From contig OY755244.1 in the NCBI GenBank assembly GCA_963576725.1, positions 35,256,109 to 35,320,108 of the forward strand: 64,000 nt of DNA. The letters run 5' to 3'. Position 1 is the stretch's first letter. Every line of letters begins with the position of its first letter. Made by a program: the position numbers and the translations under genes. The DNA comes from Azorinus chamasolen. Taxonomy: Eukaryota > Mollusca > Bivalvia > Cardiida > Solecurtidae. The notes beneath the pieces are model-generated. The model did not search any database, was not told the origin of the DNA, and saw only the letters and a program-made list of their open reading frames with translations. This document shows, piece after piece, positions 30,535 through 40,819 of this stretch.

Positions 30535-30948
30535 ATTCTTGTACTGGTGGCAAATACCTCTTCTTCATATGTCATTATTATGAATACGTTCAATGATATT
30601 CGTGATGCCGTCATTACATACCTTGGTTTTCATAAATAAAAAATAGATTAAATAAATAGTTTTAACACATTTTATTGTCAAATGTGTGTGTAACAAACAG
30701 TAACACACCTTTCTTTAAAGGGAAATCATATTGAACAGAAGGCCGATAAACATATTGACGGGTAGGTCATAATACTATTAGCAGTGTCACATTAGCACGG
30801 TGTTTAATTACATATTCTCACAAAAACACCATTTATTCACTGACTTAAAATTGATAATACATCAATGATCATGTATTGGTGTTTTTGTCTCGCGGCTACA
30901 AACCAAAACCTACGTTGTAAATAAATAAACAATCCAAATAAAATTATT
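30535..30948. other. Unassigned sequence
   Basis: After a possible TTAA-2 right-end remnant (atgatattcgtgatgccgtc, about 30590-30615), nothing is recognised. Confidence 0.45.
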
Positions 30949-30949
30949 T

Positions 30950-31310
30950 TACAGTAAAACTTTGCTTATTCGTCGAACTTTTAGCAAAGAAGCGTTGTTT
31001 AGGCAGGATGCTGCTTAACTCATTCTCTCATAGGCTATTTTTAGACCCAACCTCTTTGAATGTGTCTACCGAAAAGGAGCATTAACTAGGGAAATGGAAA
31101 AAAATAGAATTTTGTAGTTTGAAACCATTGTGATAAATAGAGCATTTGCTCCTATAGGAGCAAATGCCCTATTTATCACAATGGTTTCATAAAGTGACTT
31201 TTATAGATGTGCAAAAATGCGTCACTAGGGGATAATGTGTTAATGTAAGGGGGAAAGTCACGCAGAAAGCCCCAAGAGGAGCCTAAATAAACGCCCATGT
31301 AAGATCCTCT
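30950..31310. mobile_element. TA-family MITE hosting a TTAA-1 copy
   Basis: Left end TA-CAGTAAAACTTTGCTTATTC; core caggatgctgc-TTAA, then, after the insertion, TTAA-tgtaagggggaaag and cacgcagaaagccccaagag. The right end has decayed. Confidence 0.7.
31015..31243 (-). mobile_element. TTAA-1 MITE nested in a TA-family core
   Basis: TTAACTCATTCTCTCATAGG to GGGGATAATGTGTTAA, 229 bp, apex gctcctataggagc. TTAA lies on both sides, matching the host motif gcttaatgcagg. Confidence 0.9.
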
Positions 31311-31444
31311 TAGAATTGGTCCCAAAACTGGTATATAAAATAGAATCATTTTGTTAAGACAAAATTACTTCCAGTGCAATGTAATTATTAAGAATCTAAA
31401 CTGTTTTTTAAAATTTGTAGCTCATTATTATTTACAGAGCTACA

Positions 31445-31622
31445 GATAACAGTACGTACTCAAATACTAAAATTGCCATTTCCCTACCAAACTCTATGTT
31501 GTGACCATTCTTTAGAATTGTCTCGAAGAGACGATTCTAAACAGTGGTCACAACATAGGGTTTAGTGGAGAAATAAAGATGTTATTCCTGAAAATGTTTT
31601 AATTTACGCTTCTTATCTGGAC
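31445..31622 (+). mobile_element. PAL-E hairpin element
   Basis: Left flank gtacgtactcaaatactaaa; palindrome at about 31480-31574 with a few mismatches; right flank gttattcctgaaaatgtttta. Confidence 0.87.
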
Positions 31623-31787
31623 CTCTATAGATGTTTTAATAATTAGCAAGAAAACAATTGAATATCAACCTTCTAACCGGCATTGTTGAACAACCTCTTG
31701 TGGGGTATCTGACCACCATCTTTTGGGAGGTGAAGCGAATATTTCATATTTACTGCTGACTAGGCTATTTGTGGTAAGTCCGATCTT

Positions 31788-32019
31788 GCCTCATATTGAC
31801 GCCTTTTGACGCCTCTGTAAAATCACTTTTTGAAACCATTGTGATAAATAGAGCATTTGTTCCACAGGAGCAAATGCCTATGAAGCAAATGCTCTATTTA
31901 TCACAATGGTTTAAAAACTACACAAATCTTAATTATTCCATTTCTCTAGTTAATGTTTATTTCGGCAGGTCTATTCAAAGAGGTTGGTTCTAAAAATAGA
32001 GTATGAGGTAATGGGATAA
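31788..32019 (+). mobile_element. TTAA-1 MITE with partial third arm
   Basis: ttgcctcatattgacgcctt to gaggtaatgggataa. The apex has an extra segment: gagcatttgttccacaggag, caaatgcctatgaagcaaatgc. Confidence 0.82.
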
Positions 32020-32118
32020 CCCTTTGAAGTTTCCCTGTTCTATATTTATTCCAAAGTTCAATACCTACCGAGTATTTATTTACAAAATAGCTATAATAAA
32101 ATATGGAAGGTGGAACTG
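32016..32118 (+). mobile_element. TTAA-2 MITE, left end
   Basis: ataaccctttgaagtttccc, tgttctatatttattccaaag and caatacctaccgagtattt, ending after aatatggaaggtggaac. Confidence 0.72.
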
Positions 32119-32179
32119 TAATTGCTGTAATTTTGACTACTGCGTGTCCGAACCAGCGTTCGATAAACAACTGGTCGGA

Positions 32180-32280
32180 TTTCAAGCAGATTGGATCCTG
32201 ATGAGACACCGTGTAACTCGGGATCCAAGCTGTTTTCAAACGAGAGTCAGACCGCAAATAATGAGATAAGGGTTATCACA
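32180..32280. mobile_element. TTAA-4 core, one side shortened
   Basis: tcaagcagattggatcctgatgagac - accgtgtaactcgg - gatccaagctgttttcaaacg. A (CA)n of about 15 bp follows. Confidence 0.7.
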
Positions 32281-32411
32281 CACACACACACACGTGCTTA
32301 GTGATCAGACAGATGTCATCTGCATGCCTGTTTGATAAGCTAATGCAGCTTGTTGTACAATGTCAATATTTCTCAGTTATCCATTACATGAAAACATCTA
32401 TAAACCAGACT

Positions 32412-32594
32412 TACAGTAAAGAATAATTTAGACGTTTTCAGGCAGGCGGCTGCTAAATGCAGGATGAAAGTCATGCAGAAAGCTCCTTTGGGAGCTTTCT
32501 GCATGACTTTCATCCTGCATTAAGCTGACACCTATCATTAAGGCAGATATTGATGACTACTTTGAACGTCCGATTTGGAGAATTTTTTTCTGTA
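32412..32594. mobile_element. TA-3-like MITE
   Basis: TA-CAGTAAAGAATAATTTAG to TTTGGAGAATTTTTTTCTG-TA. The hairpin gtcatgcagaaagctcc - ttt - gggagctttctgcatgac has long perfect arms. Confidence 0.83.
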
Positions 32595-32722
32595 TCTGTA
32601 ACATGATAATTTAACATTACCAGCTCGAATGTCGTATTAAAAAAATGGAAAATAAACATTAGTACTCTTAATTTAGTACTCTTATCTATAAATACAAACA
32701 AACAAAAACAAACAAACTTATC

Positions 32723-32963
32723 TTAACCCTTTACTCCATAAATACGCCTTTGCAAACAGAGTAGACCCAGATCAGACGGCTCCTGTAGGAGCTGTCTGAT
32801 CAGGGTCTGCTCTGTTTGCTTATGGATTAACATAGATCTGATTCTATAGCTTGTGTCTGGACAAAATTCTCCTGTGCATATATGCCATTAGAAAATATAT
32901 TCTAATTAATATGCATGATGTCATTATTTTTTTCCAATGAATATTCATGAAATAAATGGTTAA
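32723..32963 (-). mobile_element. TTAA-2 MITE, complete
   Basis: TTAACCCTTTACTCCATAAA to CATGAAATAAATGGTTAA. The core is gtagacccagatcagacgg - ctcctgtaggag - ctgtctgatcagggtctg. Confidence 0.92.
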
Positions 32964-32966
32964 TTT

Positions 32967-33036
32967 TAAACAGTTTTAGATCCTGATGAGACATCGAGAT
33001 TCTTGACGTCTCATCTGAATTGAAGCTGTTGCAAAT
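32967..33036. mobile_element. TTAA-4 core
   Basis: aaacagttttagatcctgat - gagacatcgagattcttgacgtctc - atctgaattgaagctgtt. Confidence 0.65.
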
Positions 33037-33045
33037 GTCCTTACA

Positions 33046-33469
33046 TTTTAACCCCTTCCTTTATATAAACACGTTTTCATGCACTTGCAAACAGAGTAGA
33101 CCCAGATCAGACGGCTCCTATATGGCATTTGAAATATCTGTTTCTTTACTTTCTAAAATGGCTACAATGTTCCACCTTCCATATGTCTTTATAACTATTT
33201 TGTCCATGAATATACAGTAGGTACAGTAGAACCCCTTTAATGCGACCACTTAATGAATAAACATGGCTGTCTTCATAAGCAGGTGGTTGCTTAATGCAGG
33301 ACAAAAGTAATGCAGAAAGCTCCTCTAGGAGCTTTCTGCATTACGCATGTCCTGCATTAAGCTACCACCTGCATCTAGCACCCAGAATTATACCTCTTCT
33401 TGATGGTCGCATTAGCGAGGTTTTACTGTATTGAAATCTGGAATAAACATAGAACAGGGAAAGGGTTAA
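33046..33469 (-). mobile_element. TTAA-2 MITE hosting a TA-2 copy
   Basis: TTAACCCCTTCCTTTATATA, gtagacccagatcagacgg ctcctatat (right core arm lost), tccaccttccatatgtct and acagtaggta. TA-2 follows, then ttgaaatctggaataaacat and agaacagggaaagggTTAA. Its right end opens directly into the minisatellite at 33446. Confidence 0.83.
33222..33430. mobile_element. TA-2 MITE nested in TTAA-2
   Basis: TA-CAGTAGAACCCCTTTAATGC to GCATTAGCGAGGTTTTACTG-TA. The host reads cagtagg-TA / TA-ttgaaatc, against cagtaggtattgaaat in uninterrupted copies, so the TA duplication is explicit. Apex gcagaaagctcctctaggagc. Confidence 0.93.
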
Positions 33470-33955
33470 CAATAGAACAGGGAAAGGGTTAACAATAGAA
33501 CAGGGAAAGGGTTAACAGGGAAAGAGTTAACAATAGAACAGGGAAAGGGTTAACAATAGAACATGGAAAGGGTTAACAATAGAACAGGGAAAGGGTTAAC
33601 AATAGAAAAGGGAAAGGGTTAACAGGGAAAGGGTTAACAATAGAACAGGGGAAAGGGTTAACAATAGAACAGGGAAAGGGTTAACAATAGAACAGGGAAA
33701 GGGTTAGGGTTAACAATAGAATAGGGAAAGGGTTAACAATAGAACAGGGAAAGGGTTAACAGGGAAAGGGTTAACAATAGAACAGGGAAAGGGTTAACAA
33801 TAGAACAGGGAAAGGGTTAACAATAGAACAGGGAAAGGGTTAACAATAGAACATGGAAAGGGTTAACAAAAGAACAGGGAAAGGGTTAACAATAGAACAG
33901 GAAAAGGGTTAACAATAGAACAGGGGCATGGTTAACAGGTAAAGGGTTAACATGT
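33446..33955 (+). repeat. Minisatellite made of TTAA-2 ends
   Basis: About 500 bp of 23-bp units (aatagaacagggaaagggttaac) with some 14-bp units (agggaaagggttaac type). The first unit is the genuine right end of the TTAA-2 copy. Every unit carries GGGTTAA. Confidence 0.93.
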
Positions 33956-33973
33956 AACGTGTTCAAGTTTAAA

Positions 33974-34175
33974 CCTTATTCTGCTATGAAAAATTTATGT
34001 CTGCTCAAATTTTGATCTGGTGCAGTGTAGACTACTTCCGATTCGTCCAAGAGTTTGTTAATCTATTAACAGAGTGTCAAACAGTTTGGATCCTGATGAG
34101 ACGCCGAGTTACTCGGCGTCTCATCTGAATCCAAGCTGTTTGCAAAAAACGCGAGTCCGGTCACGGTATAAGCGG
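33974..34175. mobile_element. TTAA-4 MITE
   Basis: Left flank ttattctgctatgaaaaatt, tgtctgctcaaattttgatctgg and ttccgattcgtccaagag. The hairpin at about 34078-34143 (caaacagtttggatcctgat...ccaagctgtttgc) has gacgccgagttactcggcgtc at its apex. Right flank gcgagtccggtcac. Confidence 0.83.
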
Positions 34176-34329
34176 GATGTGTGCTAGGACGTCACCTGTT
34201 ATCCTGATGGCTGAAGCATCAAACGCACCTCTCAAGTCCTTTAATGGCACTTTATCACCCAAGCTCTGTTTGTCTGATATCACTGGGCTTGTGCAAATGG
34301 AAATGGTATTGCTCGTTTCTGGAATACAA

Positions 34330-34531
34330 AAAAAATCCCTCATATTATCGTCGTTCTGCGCCTTTTTTTTAAAAAAATAAAAAATCCACAGCAGCATAAA
34401 TACTCTATTTATCACAATGATTTCAAAACAGCATAATTCTAAAAGTATTTTTTTTCTCTAGTAAATGTTCCTTTTCGATAGACTTATTCAAAGAATATGT
34501 GTCTAAATTAGCCTATAGGGGGAATATGTTA
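34330..34531 (+). mobile_element. TTAA-1 MITE, left arm lost
   Basis: ccctcatattatcgtcgttctg, then ataaatactctatttatcac (one arm only), ctctagtaaatgttcc, and gcctatagggggaatatgTTAA. Confidence 0.75.
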
Positions 34532-34574
34532 AAGGTAACTGTCTTTTAATGATGTAAATTTCAGAAATCTGTAA

Positions 34575-34913
34575 AACAAGAGGGCCATGATGGCCCTGAT
34601 ATCGCTCATCAGAGGAGATTTTCTAAGTGTTTACTATATGTTTCTATAGAAAACTGGTCACCCATGGGGTGGGACCAAGTTTGACCCCAGGGAATACTTT
34701 ATAGAACTTTTGTAGAGTATCTACAATTGATGCTATGTGCAAAAGATGAAAGCTGAGAACACTGTAGATTCAGAGGAGAAGATTTTTAAAGGTTCAAATT
34801 GTTGACGACAAACGACGGACGACACACGACGTACGACCTACGCCGACGGACGACGGACATCAGGCGATCACAGAAGCTCACCCTAAGCACTTTGTGATCT
34901 GGTGACCTAAAAA
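34575..34913 (+). mobile_element. HEL-N Helitron-like element
   Basis: Starts aagagggccatgatggccct. The middle has tggtcacccatggggtggga, then a (GACGACGGAC)-type tract at about 34803-34860, then a 3' end with a loose hairpin (agctcaccctaagcactttg, tgatctggtgacctaaaaa). I recall this 'gagggccatgatggccct' repeat as abundant in bivalve genomes. Confidence 0.75.
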
Positions 34914-34939
34914 TGAAGTAAAACTGTAAGAGGTTCGGA

Positions 34940-35025
34940 TAAAATTTAAACATTTTCAACAATAGCTGCTTTATTTCTCCACCAAACCATATACCTTGAC
35001 CATTCTTTAGAATCGTCTCGATAAG
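34940..35025 (+). mobile_element. PAL-E element, left half
   Basis: catttatttctccaccaaacc-type arm ending ttctttagaatcgtctcg; the mirror arm is absent. Confidence 0.7.
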
Positions 35026-35053
35026 GGGCTGGTCTGTTTGCTTATAAAACAAA

Positions 35054-35261
35054 TACATTAAAACCTCTCTATAACGGACACTAAATTAAATCAAGTATTT
35101 TGTGTTAAAGGCAGGTGACTGCTTAAAGCAAAGTGAAAGTAAAACAGAACGCTCTTATAGGAGCGTTCTGTTTTACTTTCACCTTGCTTTAAGCGGCAAC
35201 CTTCCCTAAATACCAAAACATTAACACAATTTATTGGCCGTTTTAGAGAGGTTTTACTATA
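35054..35261. mobile_element. TA-1 MITE, complete
   Basis: TA-CATTAAAACCTCTC to GAGAGGTTTTACTA-TA; apex aacgctcttataggagcgtt. Confidence 0.9.
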
Positions 35262-35269
35262 ATACCTGT

Positions 35270-35392
35270 TACTTGAATCTGAGTACATTCGCAATCGTCT
35301 CATTTACTGGATTTTGAGTGAAACTCAAACACTGACGAATCAGATAACTGAGAACGTACTCAGACTCAAAACGTTTTATAATCTGGGGACCC
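35270..35392. mobile_element. PAL-K element, diverged
   Basis: cttgaatctgagtacattcg and ttttgagtgaaactcaaac, then cgaatcagataactgagaacg, tactcagactcaaaacgtt, ttataatctggggaccc. The outer arms match the other PAL-K copies. Confidence 0.6.
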
Positions 35393-35394
35393 GA

Positions 35395-35697
35395 TGGGGG
35401 ATTTAGTTGTTGGGGGTTTTTCCTTAGGGGGAGGGGTTACCACCGCTTGAAAAAGTATTTATGTTGTTTCGAAACGTCAAGCTCTTCACCCGTGGCAATG
35501 TCCGTTTTTATTTCGATCTGACCAGCTCTTTACTTGTAATATGAACCGAATATTTCGTTGAAACACAAACTTTCAGATTTTGCTTTTGTCAAAATGGACT
35601 CATACACAGTCGTACAAATAGTTTATAGTCATAATAATAAATATCGTTTATTAGATCTGTCATAATTAGCTTTAGTAATAATAAAGCTTTAACGATG
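35395..35697. other. Unassigned sequence
   Basis: A G-rich start (gatttagttgttggggg), then nothing recognised. Confidence 0.45.
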
Positions 35698-35698
35698 A

Positions 35699-36074
35699 CA
35701 ACAGAAAACCCTCTAAACCGGACTTTTTAGGCTATTTTTAGATCCAATCTCTTTGAATAGATCTACCCAAAAGGAGCATTAACTAGAGAAAAGGAAACTT
35801 TTAGAATTTTGAAGTTTGAAACCATTGTGATAAAAAGAGCATTTGCTCCTTAGGAGCAAATTCTCTTTTTATCACAATGGTTTCAAAAAGTGACTTTTAC
35901 CGAGGCGTAGAAAGGCATATCTATGGAGGAAGGGGTTAATGCCGGGTAACGGTCATGCAGAAAGGTCCAGTGGGAGCTTTCCGCGTGACCTTTAACCTGC
36001 ATTAACCTGCTGTCTATCTTAAAGATCGACATGGGTTCTGATTTGGATAGCAGGTTCAGAGGGAGTTTACTGTT
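35699..36074. mobile_element. TA-3 MITE disrupted by TTAA-1
   Basis: Left end acagaaaaccctctaaaccgg. After the insertion: TTAA-tgccgggtaacggtcatg, cagaaaggtccagtgggagc, and right end gcaggttcagagggagtttactg. The sequence between the left end and the core was lost at the insertion. Confidence 0.72.
35725..35939 (-). mobile_element. TTAA-1 MITE nested in TA-3 core
   Basis: From tttaggctatttttagatcc (left few bases missing) to GGAGGAAGGGGTTAA. The arms carry a matched change ataaaaagag / ctctttttat. Confidence 0.85.
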
Positions 36075-36079
36075 TGTTG

Positions 36080-36418
36080 GGGTTTATTTCGGTACTACAA
36101 ATGTACTATAAACTATCAATGTAATATGCTTATATCTAATAACTCGAACAATGACGGATTTAGATGGATCGTAATTATATAAAAATGACGTCATTAACCT
36201 TTTATCAGAAATACGGAACTTTTTTTTAATCATACACTAGCCTACCACTGGCCCTTCTTTTTATTTTTCCTCTACACTTTGATACATATGTAATTTCACG
36301 GTTTTCCAAAGTTATATAAGCATTAACAACATATACTTTAAATATACCTAGCAGATCGCCAATTAGTGTAATACAACATTCTGTTATAGTCAGGTATCGA
36401 ATGTCGATATCATATTTG
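36080..36418. other. Unassigned AT-rich sequence
   Basis: No recognised element. Confidence 0.45.
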
Positions 36419-36419
36419 T

Positions 36420-36630
36420 CATTATCCCGCTATGCGCGACCTGATTAGCACTTAAGAACAGGTTGGATCCAGATGAGACGCCGGGTAATTCGGCGTCTCA
36501 TCAGGATTCACGCTGTTTGACATTCGATCAAATACTTTCTCCGAAATTCTATCGCATCTAATGCAGTCAACATTACACCAGGTCCAAATTTAAGCAGATA
36601 TTGTTTTGGTTCAGCGAAATACAGGGTTAA
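36420..36630. mobile_element. TTAA-4 MITE, complete or nearly so
   Basis: tatcccgctatgcgcgacctg, hairpin aacaggttggatccagatga - gacgccgggtaattcggcgtc - tcatcaggattcacgctgtt, then cattcgatcaaatactttct and gaaatacagggTTAA. Confidence 0.83.
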
Positions 36631-36828
36631 AGTATAATACTTTATTTGTCTGCGACCAGTCTCTATGGTGACCGTTTCTAATTAGCGCGTTCAAATCTCA
36701 CCTTGGCTCGGTCAATCGGTTATGTCTATTACAATACTCTCAGCGCACCTGTCAATCAGAACAGGGTCGACCATAAAGCGTACCCGTACAAAGTGCTGCT
36801 TTTCAGTTTATGGCAGTGATTCCTTTAA

Positions 36829-37039
36829 TCCTTACCCTAAATGTAAAAAATAATGTCTGCTTAAATTTGAATCTGGTGTAATATTAACTGGTTCCGGTTC
36901 AAACAAGCTATTGGGAATCTAATGACCGAGTGTCAAACAGCTTGGATCCTGATGAGACGCCGAGTTACTCGGCGTCTCATCTGGATCCATGCTGTTTGCA
37001 AATGCGGGTCAGGAAACGGTTAATGAGAGGAAGGGTTAA
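36829..37039. mobile_element. TTAA-4 MITE, complete
   Basis: Left flank taccctaaatgtaaaaaataatg, hairpin caaacagcttggatcctgat...tggatccatgctgtttg with a perfect gacgccgagttactcggcgtc apex, then gcgggtcaggaaacggttaatg and gaggaagggTTAA. Confidence 0.88.
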
Positions 37040-37155
37040 CACTTTGCACGTAGGTGGTGTATATTTCATGACAACTATGCAATCGGTTTTGAATCCAGAC
37101 GCAACACCGAGTAACTCGGCGCTTAATCATTGTTCAAGCTGTTTGGCACCATATT
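37036..37155. mobile_element. TTAA-4-like copy, decayed
   Basis: Shares the TTAA with the preceding copy; core gaatccagacgcaacaccgag - taactcggcgcttaatc. Confidence 0.55.
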
Positions 37156-37179
37156 TAAATATATACGTACACACGTATT

Positions 37180-37935
37180 TTAGAGCTGGTGGTGGCAAAA
37201 ACATGTTGCTGGTTACACTTACATAGAGGGCCAAATATACTCGCGAGAATCCAACGTTCATTAATATTGCAGGGACATTTCGTTATCTACGCTTGTTACC
37301 TACACATATAAGATTCTTTAAGCCGATATTACCAATTCTGAATGATCTTTCTGTTTTATTGCGTGAGCTAATTGGCCCTAATAAATCTTGGGACAGAATA
37401 ATGCATGAGTGTATGTAGGATCAGAGAGATGTATGTAAATGACAACATGATCATTAGAATAAACAAATATTATTTACAGCCAGAATTGTCCATTTCATAA
37501 CAGTCATGCATTTGCATCAACCGCCATTTTGATAATTTCTAAATAAAGCTCTGTGTTTATATACAGTAATATAATTTTGTATTAAAATTTAATTCATGCG
37601 TTAAAAATGTCACGATCTCCGTATTGACAATTTTTTGTACAGCATGCAAAACAAAGCAATTAACCCATTTTGCCGTGTGTCCCTAAATAGGGTCATGGGC
37701 AAACCGGGTAGACCCAGATCGGAAGGTTTGTATAGGAGCTTTGGTTTTATTTTATTGAACTGACAAATCTTACAATATTGCATATACACTGGGCTATCGT
37801 TTCTCTCATTTATAGAGACGTCCCTCCTCAATGTTTATTCTTGCGTTAATTCATAATTCTTGCGTTTTTGGTTTTGTTTGTTTGTTGTTGTTTGTTGCTG
37901 TTTTTCCTTTTTTTACACAGGCCATTTTTATTGTT
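37180..37935. other. Mostly unassigned
   Basis: A TTAA-2/5 remnant at about 37661-37745 (taacccattttgccgtgtg, gtagacccagatcggaagg). The rest has no recognised repeat or coding frame. Confidence 0.5.
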
Positions 37936-37937
37936 AC

Positions 37938-38267
37938 TACAGTTGAACTTCGATATCTCGAACTCGGATAACTCGAACTTCAGGATAACTCGAACAAAAA
38001 GTGCAGTCCTTTCAAAACTTATTCAAAACAATACAGAATATCTCTAAAATGTATCGCTACAGATATCTGGAAACACATGGCACAGCTTAATACAGGTCTA
38101 AAGTAATACAGAAAGCTCCTACAGGAGCTTTCAGCATTACTTTAGACCTGTATTAAGCTGTAGCATTGATAAATTGTTCAAATTGGAAATCGGATGACTC
38201 GAACTTCTGTTATCTCGAACTAATTTGTATGGTCCCTTCAAGTTCGAGTTATCGAAGTTTAGCTGTA
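37938..38267. mobile_element. TA-4 MITE, complete
   Basis: TA-CAGTTGAACTTCGATATC to GTTATCGAAGTTTAGCTG-TA, about 330 bp. The ends repeat tctcgaact-type motifs several times. Core cacagcttaatacaggtcta / tagacctgtattaagctgta; apex aaagctcctacaggagcttt. Confidence 0.9.
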
Positions 38268-38269
38268 AA

Positions 38270-38975
38270 TACATTAATTATCACAGGTTGCTAATACTTA
38301 ATCCCATAATTCTAGCGCTCTGGGGTTTTTCTTTTGCTTTTTTTTGTTTACTTATGCCGATTTCCTGGTTGGACCTATATTATATATAACATAGATTTTC
38401 TTACCCATTTTCAATGCATGCTAGATTCGATTTTGAAATTGATTGAGCAACTTTGTTAGTTACAATGTTACAAACAAATAATAATCTATATTAATTATTT
38501 GTCACATTGCATGGTCTCAATAAATAAAAACTGGACACGGCGGGCACTCAAACTTACACCTGACTACATATACATAACATAACATAACATAAATTTATTC
38601 GGCATAAAGTTGCATAAAGCACATATATAGCCGTACATATACAAATACAGGATTGTGAATCAGTACGAATCTACATAATTAATGCTTTATATTTTGAAAA
38701 ATATTGAATTAACTATGTTTTACTGAGAAAGTTTCCCAAAATGAAATATCAATTGCCTGTCCTTAATTGTGATGCATAATATATATATTTAGACAAATTT
38801 CTAAGCATATATTTGTCATATACGTATGACTGACATGAACTATATATTGTAAGTAAATTGTTATTGTCTACATACACCAGCTGCACAGATTTACATAATG
38901 ATCAACCGCCCTAGAGAAAATCATGACCCCAGGTTAAGGCCCAGAGGCCCAAATTAGATGAGTAAATTAAAACCG
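38270..38975. other. Unassigned AT-rich sequence
   Basis: About 700 bp with no MITE or gene recognised. Confidence 0.5.
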
Positions 38976-38977
38976 TT

Positions 38978-39223
38978 TTAACCCTTTCCATGTTCTATGC
39001 TTATTCCAAAATTTCAGTACCTACTAAATATTCATGGATAGTTAAAACATAGACGGGGGCACATTGTAGCCATTTTAAGAAAGTAAAGAAAAATATTTAT
39101 CAAATTCCATTAGCAAACAGAGCAGACCATGATCAGACAGTTCCTACAGGAGCCGTCTGATCCAGGTCTACTCTGTTTACAAATGTGTAATTTAAAAAGG
39201 CATTCATATGAGGAAAAGGTTAA
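38978..39223 (+). mobile_element. TTAA-2 MITE, complete
   Basis: TTAACCCTTTCCATGTTC to GAGGAAAAGGTTAA. The core is agcagaccatgatcagacag - ttcctacaggag - ccgtctgatccaggtctac. Confidence 0.9.
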
Positions 39224-39254
39224 CATCTTTATATCTCAGCCAAACATCATGCTT

Positions 39255-39315
39255 CGAGACGATTCTAAATAGTGGTAACAACATAGGATTTGGTGGAGAA
39301 ATGACGATTTTAGTA
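39255..39315 (+). mobile_element. PAL-E element, right half
   Basis: cttcgagacgattctaaatag, acataggatttggtggagaaa and tgacgattttagta. Confidence 0.7.
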
Positions 39316-39514
39316 GAGTAAAACCGCTCTATAACGGCCACTAAATTACATCAAGTATTTTGTGTTAAAGGCGGGTGGCTGCTTAAAGCAAGGTGAAAGT
39401 AAAACAGAACGCTCCTGATAGGAGCGTTCTGTTTTACTTTCACCTTGCTTTAAGCAGCCACCTGATCGAAATACCGACTAACACAGTTTAGTGGTCGTTA
39501 TAGAGAGGTTTTAC
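39316..39514. mobile_element. TA-1 MITE
   Basis: agagtaaaaccgctctataacgg to gttatagagaggttttacgg. Apex aacgctcctgataggagcgtt (one extra base). Confidence 0.88.
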
Positions 39515-39544
39515 GGAAGTATCTAAGATACTCACCTTTATCTA

Positions 39545-39695
39545 TATCTTATCCCGCTATGAAAAAAATGTCCGCTCAATTTTAGACCAGTTGCATTGTG
39601 GACTACTTCCGATTCGATCAAGTTTTTTTTAGAAACTATTGACCGAGTGTCAAACAGATTGCATCCTGATGAGGCGTCGTATTATTGTCTCAAAA
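39545..39695. mobile_element. TTAA-4 MITE, left part
   Basis: cttatcccgctatgaaaaaaatg, tgtggactacttccgattcgatc, ttgaccgagtgtcaaacag and cctgatgaggcgtcg. A separate short palindrome (caaaatgccatt...aatggtcattttg) follows at 39699-39750. Confidence 0.72.
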
Positions 39696-39699
39696 TGCC

Positions 39700-40016
39700 A
39701 TTCGTCGCAATTATTCGTCGGAATAATGGTCATTTTGAGTAATGCTCGACACATAAAATGATGCTCGGACATATCTAGAGAAGGTTAATGATATGTAACG
39801 TATTGTTTTAAAGTATGTTATCGGAGTTTGATTTCGCGAAAGTACTAACTAAATTACAGTCGCGAAACAACAAAACAGACTAAAACATAACTATACAGTA
39901 TATTGCCACAAAACAATTATATTATCAAAAACAAAAAGTTTTATAATACATGTACATAATTATATTTCTATATATGACTGTTTAAGTTTTGCCTTGGCCA
40001 GACTTTCAAGCGCGGG
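39700..40016. other. Unassigned except one small palindrome
   Basis: The 39699-39750 hairpin flanks cgtcgcaattattcgtcg; nothing else recognised. Confidence 0.45.
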
Positions 40017-40018
40017 AA

Positions 40019-40229
40019 TACAGTAAAACCCCTCTAAATCGGACGTAAAATTGGGTATAAATATCGGTCTTGGGGACAGGTGGCAGCTAGCTTCATGCAG
40101 GGTGAAAGTCATGCAGAAGCTCCTAGAGGAGCTTTCTGCATGACTTTCACCCTGCCTGAAGCAGCCACCTGCCTAAAAGTATCTAAATCATTCTCTACTA
40201 GAATTCCGGTTTAGAGGGTTTTTAATGTA
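40019..40229. mobile_element. TA-3 MITE, complete
   Basis: TA-CAGTAAAACCCCTCTAAATC to CCGGTTTAGAGGGTTTTTAATG-TA. Arms cagggtgaaagtcatgcag / ctgcatgactttcaccctg; apex gctcctagaggagc. Confidence 0.9.
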
Positions 40230-40235
40230 TCTGGT

Positions 40236-40390
40236 TGTATATAGGCTATGGGGTAGTTTCAGAAACTGAAGAATATATACTATTTCATAAGCAAACAGAG
40301 CAGATCCTGATCTCCTACAGAAGCCGCCTGATCTGGATCTACCCTATTTTTAAAGGCTTTCAAAGGTGTATATGTGGAGTACATGGTTAA
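40236..40390 (+). mobile_element. TTAA-2 MITE, left end missing, arms damaged
   Basis: ctatggggtagtttcagaaac, agcagatcctgatctcctac, agaagccgcctgatctggatc, then gtggagtacatggTTAA. Confidence 0.72.
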
Positions 40391-40469
40391 AAAAATAAAT
40401 GTTTATTCACTGAAGAATTGGCCACTTGACAGAGTTTCTATTGTGTAAAGCAGAGGCCCAGATAAGAAT

Positions 40470-40597
40470 CGTAAAGAAAAACATTTTCAAGAATAGCTCC
40501 TTTATTTCTCTATCAAATCCTATAGTGTGACCACTCTTTATAATCGTCGCTTCGATTCGAATCGACATGGGGTTTGGTGGAGAAATGACGATTGTTG
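40470..40597 (+). mobile_element. PAL-E element, apex shortened
   Basis: aacattttcaagaatagctcc, tttctctatcaaatcctatag, ctctttataatcgtcgcttcg, then ggggtttggtggagaaatg. Confidence 0.75.
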
Positions 40598-40817
40598 TAT
40601 AGTAAAAACCCTATACTATACGAAATTTTAGTAATGAAGAATATGTCTTTGTAGGCAGGACTGGTGGCTGCTTAGTGCAGGATGAAAGTCACGCAGAAAG
40701 CTCCTAGAGGAGCTTTCTGCGTGACGCGTGACTTTCACTCTGCATTAAACTGGCACCTGTGTCAAAGATCAATAATGGTACGTATTTGAGAGTTCGTAGT
40801 ATCGAGTTTTACTGTAT
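40598..40817. mobile_element. TA-3-like MITE
   Basis: tagtaaaaaccctatactat to gtatcgagttttactgta. Hairpin gtcacgcagaaagctcc - tag - aggagctttctgcgtgac, with the matched c/g change relative to gtcatgcag copies. Confidence 0.8.
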
Positions 40818-40819
40818 TT

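Noticed and set aside
33446..33955. Telomere-like repeat (gggtta present in every unit)
   Set aside because: The GGGTTA is the MITE end in a 23-bp unit, not a hexamer array.
36655..36730. tRNA-like gttcaaatctcacc
   Set aside because: Only a weak box-B-like string; no box A upstream and no pairing arms.
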